Source of the DNA: Setophaga petechia
Taxonomy: Eukaryota; Chordata; Aves; Passeriformes; Parulidae
Assembly: GCA_024362935.1 (NCBI GenBank)
Contig: JANCRA010000014.1
Location: 9,689,258 to 9,753,257, forward strand
Length of the DNA: 64,000 bases
Direction of reading: 5' to 3'
Part shown: positions 14,301-29,300 of the stretch, in pieces
Layout: each line of letters starts with the position of its first letter
How positions within the stretch are numbered: the stretch's first letter is position 1
The notes under the pieces: model-generated
Database searches by the model: none
What the model was told of the DNA's origin: nothing
Seen by the model: the letters and a program-made list of their open reading frames with translations, nothing else
Made by a program: the position numbers and the translations under genes

Positions 14301-17300
14301 TACCATAAAACCAGGAAACTCCAATTGCCTCCATTAGAACAGCAAACAATATTGAAGTCCCAGCTGCAAATGTGTCCAGAAGTGTGAGCACATAAATTCC
14401 ACCCTGCAATAAAGAGTTAAAAGATGCAAGGACATGAAGTTACAAATAGAATAATCTCAGTTTAGTATCCACTTAACAGAAATCTGCTTTACTTGAAGCA
14501 TTATCATAACCCAAGTATTTTAGTATGGATCTGATGCATCAGACACAGGCTCTTATTTGCATTAAAAATAGTGGAATCAGACTTGCAACTCCTCTAAAGA
14601 GGCTTTTTTCCACCTATGTCCTCACTTGACTGTGAAACAGCAATCTCAGCCTAGATGAATGAGTTCTCTTGGCACTCCTGTTCAGTGGAGGTTTGGGGAA
14701 ATGACCAGCACCTCGTGGGGCAGGGCCTGTCTGCAGCAGTTAATGAAGAACTTCCCAAATTAATGGCAGGAATGGAGCACTCCAAGAGTTTCCATGGGCC
14801 CTTATCAGTCACTTTGTTCCTAAGGCCACTTGCTCTGCAGGCCACTGAGTCTGCAGTGTTGGTCTGATTTCCCTCTTCCCTGACTGCCTGCATCTCTCAG
14901 CCACTGCTCCTCCCAAGGCAGAGGAGGATGTTAATTCTGTCACCAGCACAGCCAGAAGCTGCTGTGCCCTGCTCAGTCTCTGGGCTGTGGTATTTGCAAA
15001 CCTTTGCTCAGTGGAGACAGCAAACCTTGTCTTCCTTCACAGCAGCACATTTTGTGCTTCAGTGGTTCACGACTGAGAGCTGGGAATGCATTTACTGAAA
15101 TCCTGTTCAATTTTTCTTTTTTATTTTAGCTGCAATTTCACTACTTTTTGCTGTGTTTTACAATGTTGAGTAGTACTTTGCACAAACACACACATTTTAC
15201 TGAGTTTTAGCTACAGAGGAATGGAAAACCATGAGATGCAGATTTGTTTCAAAATGAACCCGGATCAAGTGTGTCAGGGAACTCTTTGTCACACATAAAC
15301 AACTGAAATGTTTGCAGTTGTAGTAGATCTTTGTTAAAATATCTTTTTACAACCAAACTTAATCTGATAATGCCTGTTCAGACAGGGAGGAAAAAAGGAA
15401 TTATTTTCTGTGTTTTTACCACCAATGGTATAAATAGCACTTGTATTATTTAAATCTGTAGGTGATTTTAGTCTCTGTAATCAGTCGCCTTTTATTTTTT
15501 TAAAGTATGTTTTTTTTTCTGAAACAGCTGTGCATATTTACAAAAATAGGGAGAGCAGTACTCAGGCCTCATGTAGGTTTTTAATTCTGTGGGGACTTGT
15601 CCGGAAATGAAGTTTGGTTGTTGTGTTAGAAAATGTTGCCTCTTGAATGACATTTGAGTTTGACCTCTTGTTTCTGCTCTACACCTGCTCCAAATAAATG
15701 CATTTGCAATCAATCTTAGCAAAGTGAATTACTGATATGATTTTGTAAGAAACATGCTTGTTTCAGAAACAGGTACTTTTGAAAATAAAGCCTTAAAAAT
15801 TCAGGGGGTAAAATCAAACAATTTCATGTGATGTTCTCACAAGGGTTTTCCTTGTTTTTTTCATACTGCAGAAATGTTGTTCTTTAGTTACATGAACCAA
15901 TACATTTAGACTATTCTAGACAGTTTGTGAATTCCAGCTGGGGGGTGAACTTCAGCCTAAACAGGTGCCATTATTTAAGAACTGGAGTTAGGTCATTATC
16001 TTGAATAGCTTTAGCTCACTTGGAGGCAGTGGAACTGCACCCACTAGCACCTGTTCTGGTTCTTAACACTGAATTTCTTCTGATATTGTACTTGAGGAAA
16101 TTTTATTGCAGCTGCAACTTTGAATAAACAGGAGCATGTTCGGTGTTTAGGTATCAATAGAAATAGTATGGTATTAAAAGGATAGATATTTTAAATATTT
16201 TTAGAGTCTCAAATATTTGTCAGTTTGAGGAAACTGGATCAAAAATATTGGGGTATTTTAATGTAAAAAGAACTTTGTTATTTTTAAACTTATGCCATTT
16301 CAGTAATCCTAATAATAGATTAGAAACCATTTCTAGGGATAGAGAGAGGTTCAGCATATCTGCTTAAAGTTTCAGTTGTTTTCTGAGAATTTTGGCATCT
16401 TTGTTAACAGGCCTCTCTCTGTCTTTTTTATGGCCAAAAAAAAAAAAAGAGAAAATTCTGTCCTGCCTAGAACACATTAATTTCATTCCTTAATTAGTTA
16501 TAAAAAGCCAGATGAGGCAAAACATTAAACATTCAGTCTGATGGTAGTGATAAATAGAGGTTACTAAATGTTCAGGATAAGCTTTCTTTGTGCTTTATGC
16601 GGTGTTAACAGTAAAAGATGTCAAGACCTAGGTACATGAAGGAACATGAAGAAACAAGGTGGGGAGAGGAGGTCATTGCTCTACACTCCTTCCATAAGAA
16701 GTGAGTGTCTTTTGCTTTCTTTAAGAAGAGAACAGCCAGGTCTGGTCACTTGAAATTCTTAGTTCCTCAGGGATGAATAAGCACTCTACACAATTCCATG
16801 TAACGTGATTAAAAAATCCAAAACCAAACAAAACAGAAAACAACAACAACAAAAAAACCCCCAAAAAACAAAACCCAAACAAATGCAAAAGAAAGCACAC
16901 AGAACCAAATAAACCCAGCAGCAGCAGAGACAGTTGTTTGGAACAAAGACTTCTAGGCTTGGTCGATAGCAAATGATCTTGTGCCAAAAACCAGAAAAGC
17001 TTCATATGTTAGATTAAAAGTGATGTTCTGAACAGAAGTTTTTTAAGAACTAAAACTTGTATTAGAATCATCTGAACCTATCCATATTTCATCTGACAAG
17101 GTTAATGATGAATTTTAGGTAACATTTTGATGGAAACTTTTGTTGTACTTACATTGGTAATGCAAAAAAGAGCAAGTAGGAAAGTGCCAAAAGAAACACC
17201 AAAGGTGAAGAGTTTTCTGTGCTGCTTCAGAAGGTGGAAATCATCTGCCAGGCCAGTGATGACAGCCTCCATCCCACCCATCTGAGAAGGGGAAGGCAAA

Positions 17301-20300
17301 AACTCTGGTTAAACACTACTGGCTGTTGGAAATACAGACTGAAGAATGCAAAGCAGTTTGTGAAATGAATACCCAACCACTCTGTGGTTTCTGATATTTC
17401 AGCTGTAAGTCACTGGTGATATGGGATTTATTTGCTTCTGGTAAAGGGCTGGGTCAGGGAACTGGACATCAAGAGGGGAGGTTGTTGCCTCCATAGCTGT
17501 ATCCTGTAAGGACTCTTGGCAGACTCAACAGAACAATAAGTAGACAGTACTTTGGGGAAAATAATACACATTTGAATATACTCCGGGGGAAAAGCTGCTA
17601 GCTTAAGTAGCTAAGCTCCTTAAGATATTTCTTAAATAAAGACAACCACCTAAAGGAAATGTACTGAACAAAGATTAGTATTAGCCATTGATTAACAAAA
17701 TCCTGTTTGACAAAAATCTTTACAGACTTGGAAGAATTACTACAAAGGAAGCTTGATGTAATTTTTTGTTCACAATATGAAAGAATTTTACTTTGCTTTC
17801 TAGAAGTTAATGAGGAACATTAGCTATTGTTTTGCAATACAGGAAAGGTACTTTCCAAATTTTCATTTAAATTGCTGGATTATGTAGGTGGTTATGAATT
17901 TTAATTTCTTTCCATCAATGAAAACATTCTGCCCAGAAACTCCAACAAAAAGCTGTGAAAATAAATTTCAATCTTTTATCGTAGTAAACAAATGTATTTA
18001 ATATTTTGGAGAGGCTTAATTCTATGCTTTTTGTGATGCTAAAAGACCAAGGCAAGACCTGAAGTGCCTGGTGCAATACAATAGCTGGTTAGCAGGTGCT
18101 GACACAGCCTGTCTCTTCCCCATAAGACTTTGATTATAATATTCCTGGTTGAAATCAGTTACAGAGAATTATCACCATAAAAAGTATTGTGGGACTTGAA
18201 TTTTCCTTGGGAAATCATGACAAATCTTGAACCAGTAAATTCTTCCCCCTTTAGAAGGAAAGAACTAAACTTGGCCAGAGTTCACTAGTTCACTGTGTTT
18301 TAATTAGCTCCAGCAGAAAGACTTTTGTCTATTTGTAGGAAAAGTATGTTCTGCAATCTGAAGTGTCTTTGTCACTTCTATGTTTCTTTACGTTGCCCTA
18401 CATTTACTGCTGTTGCAAAGTTAACTGTTTTGGATCTGGACACTTCTGAGCATAAAATTCCTTCTTCTTCCTTCTTTTCATTCATCATCCTTTTCCTATT
18501 GGTCATTCACGTCCTTTCATTGTGCTAAACCCTTCATTTCAATCCTTTTTATTTGTTTACAGTTGAAAAATTGTCAAGCTACAATCCCAGATATAATCTT
18601 CCCTCAAACTTTTGTCTAAGGATGCAGATCTTAGTCTATACAGACAAACTTCATTGGACCTCAGCTGGAATCCAAAAATCCAAACACTTTGGAAATATTT
18701 AGACCTGAATCTGACCTTTACATCTTAGCCCTCACTCCACAAGATCTCATTCAGATATTTGCCAATGATTATCAATGCTTCCTGCTGCAACACTTTTTTT
18801 AAAATTTAATTTTGCTTTTTTCCATGTCAATTCATTCTTTCCCTTTCTTGCCTTTGAACAGGAATGAATTTTCCTGAGGTTGTAAGCAATGGAAACAGTG
18901 CTTTACCATTTTCAGCAAGAAATTCCTGGATAAACTTTGTACATTCTGAACTTTAAAAGAGACTTCTATGCTTTGGAATAGTAAGAAACCCCTACCCTAC
19001 TAAAGGGGATGAAAGTTTGTCCATGGTTCACTATTGCTTAAAGACCCTATTTGGTTCTGCAGAAATTTATCAACCTTTAAGCTAAATATAGCAGGATGCC
19101 TTGAGACCTCTTTGGTAGAAAAAACCAGTGCACAAATTGTCTGGGCACTTGGAATATTTTCTGGGATGAAGCTTCTGTGATCCTGAATATTATGTTGTGA
19201 AACTTATCAAAGAGCAAATACACTTGTTAGACCAGATATTTTACAGAGAGATTATAGGAAAATGAAACCACTATGGAGATATTCTGGCATGATTTTAAAA
19301 TTGTGATTAAATTTACAGGAAATTTACAGGCTTGTAGAAAAACAATGGGAGTACCTTCAGGCATTGTCTGTCTAGAGCAGATTAGTGGATTTCAGCACAT
19401 AAAATAAGCCCTTCTAGAAACCACTCTACTCAATGGTTTTTTTTTTTTGTTTTTTTTTTTTGTTTTTTTTCCAAGCAGGGCTCCAGAACCTTTTGTAGGT
19501 TCATAGCAGTAATAGTTCATAGCAGTAATAGTTCATAGCAGTAATAGTTCATAGTAGTGTTGTTGGACCTTTAAATAGTAATAACTGTTGATGAACAGCC
19601 CTCTGTGAAGTCATAAAAAAGTAGCAGGGAGTAAATATTTACTGGCTTGTCCAAGATTTAATCTTTTCCAAAACCTCTTAATGATGGAGATTCTTTATAA
19701 TGCATTGAGTAATAGTTATTGCTATGCTGTCTATGACTGTGGAAACAGGTTTAGGAAATGTACAGAATGCTTACTTGAAATGTAATCTCCTGCTAAAGGC
19801 AAATGCCTCTTTAGTTACAAAATATGACAGGAAAAGAACAATATCAAGGCTAGAAGGAGAAAATACTCACAGAACTGTCAATGCCAAGTGTAAGGAGCAT
19901 GATGAAGAACACCACAGCCCAAAATGTGGATCCTGAAAGAGTTGAAATTGCCTCTGGGTACAGGATAAAAACTAAACCAGCTCCTAGAATAGAAAAGGGG
20001 AAAAAGAGGTGTCACTATTATTTCTTATCTTCACAAAAGTGCTCATTTTAATAAGATAAATCATAACTAAGTTGACTTTCAGTCCTTGTCATGCTCTCTG
20101 TATTGTTAAAACAAAATTTGCATTATACCAAAATATATCTAAAATGCTTTATTTATTTACTCATGATGGTTTAGTATTAAAAAAACCCTATCCCACTGTT
20201 TTCCACTTTGAATAATATTTTGTTGGATTTGCAACCTTAGTAGTTATTGTTCAGCTATGTTGTGGAGAAGGAATTGTGTGGATGTGTTGCCTCTGGTAAG

Positions 20301-23300
20301 AGAACTCTTGGATGTGATGAGAGGGGCAGGAGCTGAGGCCATGGGTGACCTGTTCCCAGTGAAAGGATTTTAGAGCTGAGTTTAGCAGAACCATCAAAAT
20401 GAGTCACCTGGGGCACTGAACAGCAATACTTTCGTAAGATTCCATCCAGGGGTTAACTAACACCTGTTTCTTGAATGGAAAAAACCTTTGGGGCAAGATT
20501 CTGGGGAACCTCAATTCAGTAGATGTGACGTGAAGCAGTAACATTTACAGTCCACATTTCAACAAGGGATTTAAACACAGAGTTCTGGTTCCAAGTCAGT
20601 TAATTCTCACTTCCATGAGATTTTCACACACTTGTTGGAAACAAATATAAACATACTTGCAGAGAAATGGTGGGGCAGAAGGGTTAAAATTAATATAAGA
20701 TTAACTTCCTACCTTCAGTAGCTACATCCTCAATTTTAACTTTGTGCTCATGAGCCATGTAGCCCAATATGGAGAAAATGGCAAATCCTGAGATGAAGCT
20801 TGTGACACAGTTAATGGTGCTAGTCAGCAAAGCATCCCTAAACATGGAGAGAAGAGCAGTCCAGTGAGAAAAAACTTTAAGAACTAGGTCGGGATTTTCT
20901 TTAACATTTCCCCCCCATCCTTCAGTTCATAATGCATTTATAATATATCTGCTTTCTGAATTTATATTTCATTGGAAAAGTGATGTTTCTTTTTATTCCA
21001 AAATTTAATGTTAAAAAAACATCTAAATGCTGAGATTTCTCAGAAGGTGCAGAGTGATTCTGGTTGAATTTCCATGGTGGTGATTCAGCAAAACACTTAA
21101 GAACTGATTTGATTTAAAGGGCATTCCTAAACCAGAGTGCAATGTAAAATATCAGAAATATAACCCCAAAGCACAGAAACACTTCTGGAAGCTGGGATCT
21201 TTCTGCTTTTTGTTCCTGCACCAATAAGATTTCATCCTGTGTTCACTGTTGCACTTTATGGTACTTTTGAAAGGCAAACACCAGCACAGTTTACACAGCT
21301 GTCTAAAGTCCAAACCTAATCCCATTCTGCTTTGGAGAGCAGCAGATATCTTGGCAGGTTCCTGTTACTAAAATTTCACTCAAGAAGACAGTATTTCAAG
21401 ATTTGTGTTGGTTACTATGTCTACACAAAACTCACCATCATTAATATATGACTGAGGATAAAAGGATAGCTTAAAACTACTTTTAGCTGCAGTCAGAGCA
21501 AAATAAAATAATTTTGCAGCAGTAATGGAAGAACAGGCTCTTACCTGTAGCAGTTGTTGTCAAACTTGTTGTAACTGGCAAATGCAATTAAAACACCAAA
21601 CCCAGCTCCTAAGGAGTAAAATATCTGAGTGGCTGCATCAATCCATACCTGCAAAATGACACCAGGGTCAGTTCAGCCACAAGGATACAGCAGCAGAAAA
21701 GCAAGGAAGGGCTTTTGGAAAACAACCTGCATTCGTGCCAAGGGGAGTGTGAGTGTCTCATGGAGCATGGCCCTGGTCTGGAATGGCCTCACCTGAGGTG
21801 GTGAGGGGGGAGCAGGAGCAGGGAATGTCCTCAGAGCACACACACACACACTGCTGCCCTGCTGGGCTGTGCAGTGGGACAGGGACTTCTGAGATTCCAC
21901 CCAGCACTGAAATGATTGCAGGGTTTTTCTCCTGAGTGACAGAAACACACTTCCAACAGTTCTTGTTCCAAGTTAGTTTGGAATGTACAACCAGAAATCT
22001 AAAAATAGTTAATGGGTGAAGAGTTATAGGACATTTTCTTTCCCATACAGAGCTTCCTCTGTTTGACTGTTAGTGCACTCTACATGAGACTTTCTTGGGT
22101 CAGGAGCTGAAACATGACTGATGTGCTGTGAACAGAACCATGCGGATTTATCTCTCAGCTTTCTCACTTAGTTGGAGAAAGAATTATTTCTGTGATAGTC
22201 ATTAAATTTCAGTTTAGATGCAGCTTGATAATCTTAAGGATTGTCCACCAGGGAAAACATTTTAAAGCTATAATGTTTTCTAGTGTCCTTAATACTAATA
22301 GCCATTCATCCAGTCAGGAATAATGTCACAGTCCTGGTTTCCTGAACCAGAAACCTGAAAATAGCCTCGGTTAACCCTCTTCTGTTGTTACAAAGAGTTT
22401 TTAAAATGAAAGTCTTCAACAGAAGTAGTGAAGTCAGTGGTGTGAATAATACTCAACAATTCTCAAAATGAGATCTGCAATATTTGATTAAATCTGCCAA
22501 GAACTCTGAAAGAACTATGAAAAGCACTGGATTTCATCATTCATCCATCTCTACAAAATCAGACCTAATACAGCTATTCAGCAGGAACTTTCTAACAGAT
22601 CTAAGCTTATGAGCTCCCTCTGCATTGGGAGTTTAGTGCTACACTTTATATTTGGCCTAGTGGAAGGGAGAAAGTGCCTTCTCCCATGCTGACATGATAT
22701 ATGAAACCACTTAGGCTGGTGATCTCTTTTTTTCTCACCATAGATGATGGATGCTTTCAACTGCTGCCTGCTGGACACTGTGAACCACTTACAGTACTCT
22801 GGGTTTGTAGAAAAACTTGATTTTGTGAATTGTGGAGAGTTGATTACTTGAAATATAATATGAGGAGTAGTCTATGGAGTGTTTATTGCTAGCCAGTGGA
22901 TGGGACGATATGATTTTCTCAAATTGTAGTTCATGCAGGGTTTTATGGATTTCTTTCAATGAACAACAAAATAATCCTGTAACCTTAATTCCTTACTCAT
23001 TCTTTTTACATACCAGCTATATCTTAATATTCTATTTTCACACAAAGGTTGAGATCACATAGGGTTGTTCTCTCTGAAAAGCATTTACGTGAATAGGAAT
23101 GCGGAAAGGGGGATGAAGTCTCCTATGTTTGTTCTTGTGTTTTGAAAAATTCAGATAACTTTTGCTGTTAATGAAATTCCTGAAAATTTTAAACATAAAT
23201 TTTGTTCGTCTCCAACCAGATCTGCACACTGTCACCATACGACACTTGTTTTTAGTGGTCCTGTGTCTCTTTTTATATCTTGGCAGTGCAGTTGTTCTCA

Positions 23301-26300
23301 CCCTTTCTCACTATTCAAGCACCTCTAAGCACATGCTTAAGTCCTGTTGACTCCCAAAGGATTTAAGCACATGCTGAAGTATCTGTTGAGTAAGAGTGTT
23401 GGCTCATAGCAGCTGATTAAGAAACAAATCGAGAAGATCAAGGTGAAGGGAAAGAAGAACAGAAACCAGAAATAAAGATTAAATGCAAACCATTCTCTTT
23501 GTTCTAACCAACAGGATGTAAGAGAGCAGGGCTGGTTCTGCAGTTCATGCTCAGGTTCCTTGTTGTCACAGCTTCTGATCAATGCATGGTCTGATATATT
23601 TTATGATAGAATATTGTTTTTATTTGTATTAAAAATCAACAAATAGGAACATTTTACAGTAGGCAGTCATCAGCCTTTCCAGCCTTCTTCAGTGTTCATG
23701 CTGTTGTAACTTTTATGCAGTGCAGTTTGTAGCCCTCAAAAATGGGGCACAGATTGACCATGGTCAGGGTGCTCTGAGGGCTCCCAGAGCCTTGGCTGAG
23801 CCTCTGTGGGTTACCACCTGTGAGGTGTAAACCTTAGGGTGTTTCTTTGTCAGATTCTTCCTTTGGAAGAAACAGAATCATATATCACATCCAGGCATGC
23901 ACTGACCTAGAAACAAAGTGGGTTTCTATTCTTTGGAGCCTGAGGACAACGATTAAACACACAAGGCTATTGCAGCAGCAAGGAACAGTCTCCAAGGGGG
24001 AAGGCCTGGCATGACAAAGCAGTCAGTGCCACTTCTCAGCACAAGTGATCTTTAGTCTTATTATTCTGGCATAACTTTTTGTTGTTTGAAAAATGTAGTC
24101 CTAGAAACAATAACTTTAGGGTCATCTAAATAGCAGCTTAAGAAATATTAAGCCAAGAAAGGGCAGCACACAGAATGCCCTTCCAGCAGCAGAAGGCAGA
24201 TGTGATTATGGAGGCCTGGTACAGCTGGTACAGCTCCATAGACACCTAGCTAAAAATGTGATGTTTATTTCCAAACAGCACCTAAAATATATATGAAAAA
24301 TATAAGCACCTGCTTTGTTCATCTTGACATCGTTGTATTTATGTATATGCATAAATATGAATTACTGGGGAGGTTAATGCCTTGTGACAAAGGTGGGTGA
24401 AAATCCCATATTTGAAGTTTGATTGGATTATTCCAAAATAGACATGGGGTCTGGGTCTGTTTGGGAAGAAATGCCTGATTTCAAATTTAGCGTTAAAAAG
24501 GCAGGAATGTATTTTTTGGCTAAGAATATTAAAAATGTGTCTGTATTATAACACTTGAGGTTTTTTTAATAATTCAGGAAAATCAAGATAAGATTCATAG
24601 GAAAGGTACAGTGCAACTATGGACAGACTGTAGGCATTTCTGAAAGCTGCAATTTTTCAAGATGATGCATTTCCTTCTAGTAAAATGATGTCTATTCAGA
24701 TTTATAACCATTTGAATGGCCTTGTGACCCATCCATAGAGATACTACTGTCTTAAAATGTTTTATGCTATTTTTAGTTTAGTAGAGGGGAGTTAATGTAG
24801 TCTTTGTTTTTTGTAGGTCTACAATTCTGCCAATTTCATGGAGTGACTGTAGGTGTAGATTTTGCTTTACAGTGTATGAAATAAGTCTTAGTTCCAAGTT
24901 ACTCCACAAATTGGGTTGGTTTGTATGAGTTCAATGACAGAGTGAAATGTACCTCACTTTCAATAGTAAGATAAGAACATCATGCTTTTGAAAATCTTAT
25001 TCGTATGAAGGACCATGGTTTGATTAGGTGAGTTAGTCCTGATTTTGTATGTTTATCAAGGTTTGCATAGGCCAGTATTTTTGTTTTCCAGGTTAATATT
25101 TAAGCTAGAGATTCAGAAAGCAAGATTTTCTTCTTGAGGGAATTCTTAGCCTTTTGACAACTAAATTTTTGCATGACTCCAATTTCCAGTATAAATGATA
25201 TTGCATTTTATTGGGTGTACAGTCAAAGCATGGACTTTTTTAGGGTCTGCCACCTGTAAGTGCCTTCACAGAGGTGTTTTGTGATCTGAATTGTTTGGGT
25301 TCAGAGTGAGATGGTCCTGTTTGGGAGAGTATTGGAATGTTAAACTGTCAGAGAAAGGGGACCAGTGCTGAGGCAGAAGCATGGCTGTTTAATTTCAGAA
25401 GTTAGCTGTAATATTTTCAGTTTCAATAACAAGGGCCATACATTTCATAATTAGGGAATGAGAACAGAAGAGTACACTTACTGTGGCTTCTTTTAATCTT
25501 CTGAAATCTATATGCAGGTATGCATTTATTCCATTGTATGCACCAGGCAGGGTTATTCCATGTATTAATAAGACAAATAGCACAACATAAGGCAAAGTGG
25601 CTGTAATCCAAACAACCTGCAGACAACAGAGATCCCAAAGGTTAATCAGCTGTTACTGAAGATTTAAGAATATGTAATAAGTACAGCTGGCATTTTCTTG
25701 GTTTAGTCCATTTGGTTTGATGGAGAAACTCTTTTTAGGACATGAGGGAAAATGCTGTTACATGTCAGGAATCTTTTCATATATAAGTTTACAGATACCA
25801 GTAGGAGACAGTTTTGACAAACAGAAGGCAGTGTCAGGGTGTGTTAGACTGATTACCCTCACCTCTCTGTTGTTTACTGAGAAGTGCAGTCATTGCCTGA
25901 TGTTAAGTGATACTTTCATGAAAATGTACAAAAAACTCTCAGATGTATCCAACTCTAGAATTTCTGTTGAGATATTTTGTGAGAGATGTCAAAGAGTGAT
26001 TTCCAATGACTTTCATGAGATATTTCTCTTGATATGGCATTTTATACAATACAAACAAATCCTCTTATATCATTGAAATATTAGTACATTTGGCTGAGAA
26101 GAAGATGCACATTTAAGACAATATTGTTTATTTAAAAATATTTTCTGGATGAAACCACCAATGTTGAATTGAAAATAATACATTTATAAAATTTTCAGTT
26201 GGAATACCACACAAGAAGTGTCATAGTTTGATCCCTGAGAATGCCTCAAAAACAGTGATTCATTTTCTTGCTTTCTAAAATTAGAAGGCTTCTTAAAGTA

Positions 26301-29300
26301 GAAAAAGAATGTAGTCAAGACAGAAGGACAATATTAGCTCTACCTTTCCTGAAGTCTTCACTCCTTTCCAGAGACTAAAGAAAAGAATGATTACCACCAC
26401 CAAGAGGCAGAGGGAGAGCTGCCAGCGAGGCAAGCCAAGGTCGTGGATCCCACGGCTCTCGTGCAGGTGCAGAACTCCCCTCCTACACACCAGACACACA
26501 GAAACAGAGTGAGGTCACAGGGGGGAAAAGGCTTTTGCATTCTCATGCTGTGGGCAGCAGGAATGGGAATGGCAGCAGTAGAAGCCCTGCTGGCATCACG
26601 GGCAGTCAGTGAAGGCGCTTTGTGAAGCCTCTGTTCTCTGTCAACTCCTTCAAACTATGTCCAAAGCATGTCTTGAGCATGCTTTGTCTTAAGTAAAAGT
26701 TTCTGAGAGTATTCCTTGTTTCATGAATAGAGAGATGTTTTTCCAATTCTGCTAACAAAATAAATTCTCAGAATTCAAATGAGTCAAAAAGAAAGGAAAA
26801 ACCGTTGGTAGTAAGACAACTAGAAATAGTGTTTTGCTTGCAGATTGTTGTTATTGAGAAAAGAATGAAAGTACATGAGAAATACATGCAAAAATGAGAA
26901 GAGAATATTATGGGGGGAAAGACTGAGAATAAACATTAATAGATGAATAGGGATCTATTTAATTAGACTGGACAAAATGCAAGAGAAACAAGTTGTTTAA
27001 GCCTTCTGATATTCTAGTCAGAGCTCTAGAAATATTTAATTAAAACATCACCAAGAATCAAACTGCATGCACTAGAAAACAGGGATTTGTGCAGAGGGCT
27101 TGGTTTATCCTAAGACTGCTTCCCATGTAAGGGAGTGTAAATTACATTTGCAATGACTTTGACATTGTACATCCAGGTTCCCAGAGTCTGTCCACCTCTC
27201 TGCAGGAAGGGCAGGAGTGTGAAGGGCTCTCAATTTGAAGCTGCATTCAGACATTCTGGTTCCTCCCAAGGGAAATTCATTCTCATTCTCTCTTCCTCTG
27301 TGCTCTCTTCTGGGAAGATTCTCCCAGTCACCCAAGAACTCTGGCATGGTTCCTGCCTTAATTCCACACTGCATTCAGATAAGGGAAAGAGTTCACCTCC
27401 ATAGAAATCTGCAAACAGTGATTTGTTTGTAAGTGTCACTGACTCTGTTTAGTCTTTGTGCAGCACTTGGGTCTCCTTTGATTTGGCATCAGACCCTGAA
27501 CAGCCAACAGGCAGCTCAGCTGCTTGGTGCTCACACTAAACCCTACTAAAACCAAATTATTGAGGGGGCAGTGGAGCAGGTGCTCAGTAGGACTCAGTAA
27601 ATGAAGGACCCAGTCATAGTTTTAATAACAGGAAATGTTGGAACCAATAAATTCTTCTCCGTGTCTTGGCTTTCCCATCTGTAAAATAAGGATTATTACT
27701 AATGTGTGCCTTGTCTCTACTCTGAGCAATTCAGAATATATTTATTACAGAAGTGGTGAATATTTGCACATAAACAGGGAACCAAACCAGGAAATAAAGA
27801 AATTACAAAGGTTGTGACCTGAAAATTACTCTGTCATTTTTACTCCAACACATTTATGCTATAGCCAGAAAACGGGATTTAAGAGTTTTAGGTGTAGAAT
27901 TCTCTGGGATGGTTTTGTCAGACTTTCTAGGAAACTTTATGTATTATTCATCTCTAGACAGATTTATGTGATTGTCTTTTAGAAATTTAGGAAATTTTGC
28001 ATAAATAGATAAACTTTAAGGTCTTGGAGTAGATCTCATTTTTTCAATCCAAAATCAATCATAATTTTAATTTTGGTCCAAATATGTTTACCCAGCTCTA
28101 TAACCTCATTCTTTCTCTTTTTATTAGAGGCAAGTTACTTGTCTAAACTTGATGTGCTCAATTGAAGACTGTCATTTATCTAAATTTTAGAGGTGTTGGA
28201 TCAGATGGATTCAGAATTCAAGAATATGATCACTTATCAGTAAATTAGTGTTTTAACTATCAAATGTATTTGTTACCTAACATATTAAGTACTTCTAGGA
28301 ACATCTAAGTACTTCTAAAAGTTAGTAGTCATATTTGTGAGATCAAACCCAAATAACTTGCATAAAAGAAGAATCAGCAAAATGGATCAGGTGTCCCAAG
28401 CTATACTCCCTATTCTGGTAGTTAGACTATGTTTTTATGATTTATAACTTAATGTAAATTGTAGACTGAAGATGTTAAAAGAACTGATAGTGTATACAAT
28501 GTGCAATTTATAGAAATTAAATTGCATACTCCTTTTAGAAGGCAATTTGAAGCATGATAATTGTGCTCAATTAGGAAGCTCTTCTACATGCATCTTCTGT
28601 GTTATATATTTGGGCAGCCACAGTTCAGTCATCATTGCTGCCAGTTTCCTTCAGAGCATGAAATGTGCTTTTCCTTTACCTGTGGAAGGTTAGGCTATCC
28701 TGCAGGATGTGGATAGAGCCCTTTCTGCAGAGTTTGCCAGGCTCCAGGTATGTTTATTTCACCAATAGCTCTACTCAGATTCAGCTGTGTGTTCATGGCA
28801 GTTTGTGCCCACACAGCAGCGTGAGCCAGAGCTGGAGGTACAAACCCTGCAGAGCTGAGCTGGCTCCATGCAGGCTGGCCAGCAGGGTGTCTGTCACTGG
28901 GCTGGGGTGCAGTGCAGAGGGAGCAGGGTGGCTCCACATGAGCTGCCACAGGGGTGGCCTGGCTCAGGCCCAGCTCTGCCATGCCCAGGGCTGCTGTCTG
29001 AGCTGCTTGGGTGTCTCTGGATGCTTTGCAAAGAGCTCTGAGTAGGCACAGCTGCAATGCTGAAGGATTTCCTGGCTCTGGACAGTGCTGTCCCACAGCC
29101 CAGAGCATGGAGAGCAGCTGAGCCATCCAAGGTGCAGTGCTTGTGTGAGCCCTGTGTGCCTCACCCCCACCCTGGGGTGCTGGCCACAATCCAGGGGGAT
29201 GCAGCAGCATCTGGGGTTTTCTCTAGATATTTCAGCTCCCTCTTGTGTTGGAGAATGGAGCTGTGTAATGGACTGCAAGCTAGATTTTGGGAAACACATC

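Larger units (their letters stand above)
17282..19870 (-). other. SLC6A2 intron 8
   Basis: 2589 nt, GT-AG. Holds the interrupted T-run and the 16-bp tandem array listed separately; nothing else was recognised. Confidence 0.85.

Noticed and set aside
28695..29210. 171-codon minus-strand open frame in intron 3
   Set aside because: Low-information Ala/Pro/Gln/Ser-rich product overlapped by frames on both strands; a composition effect.
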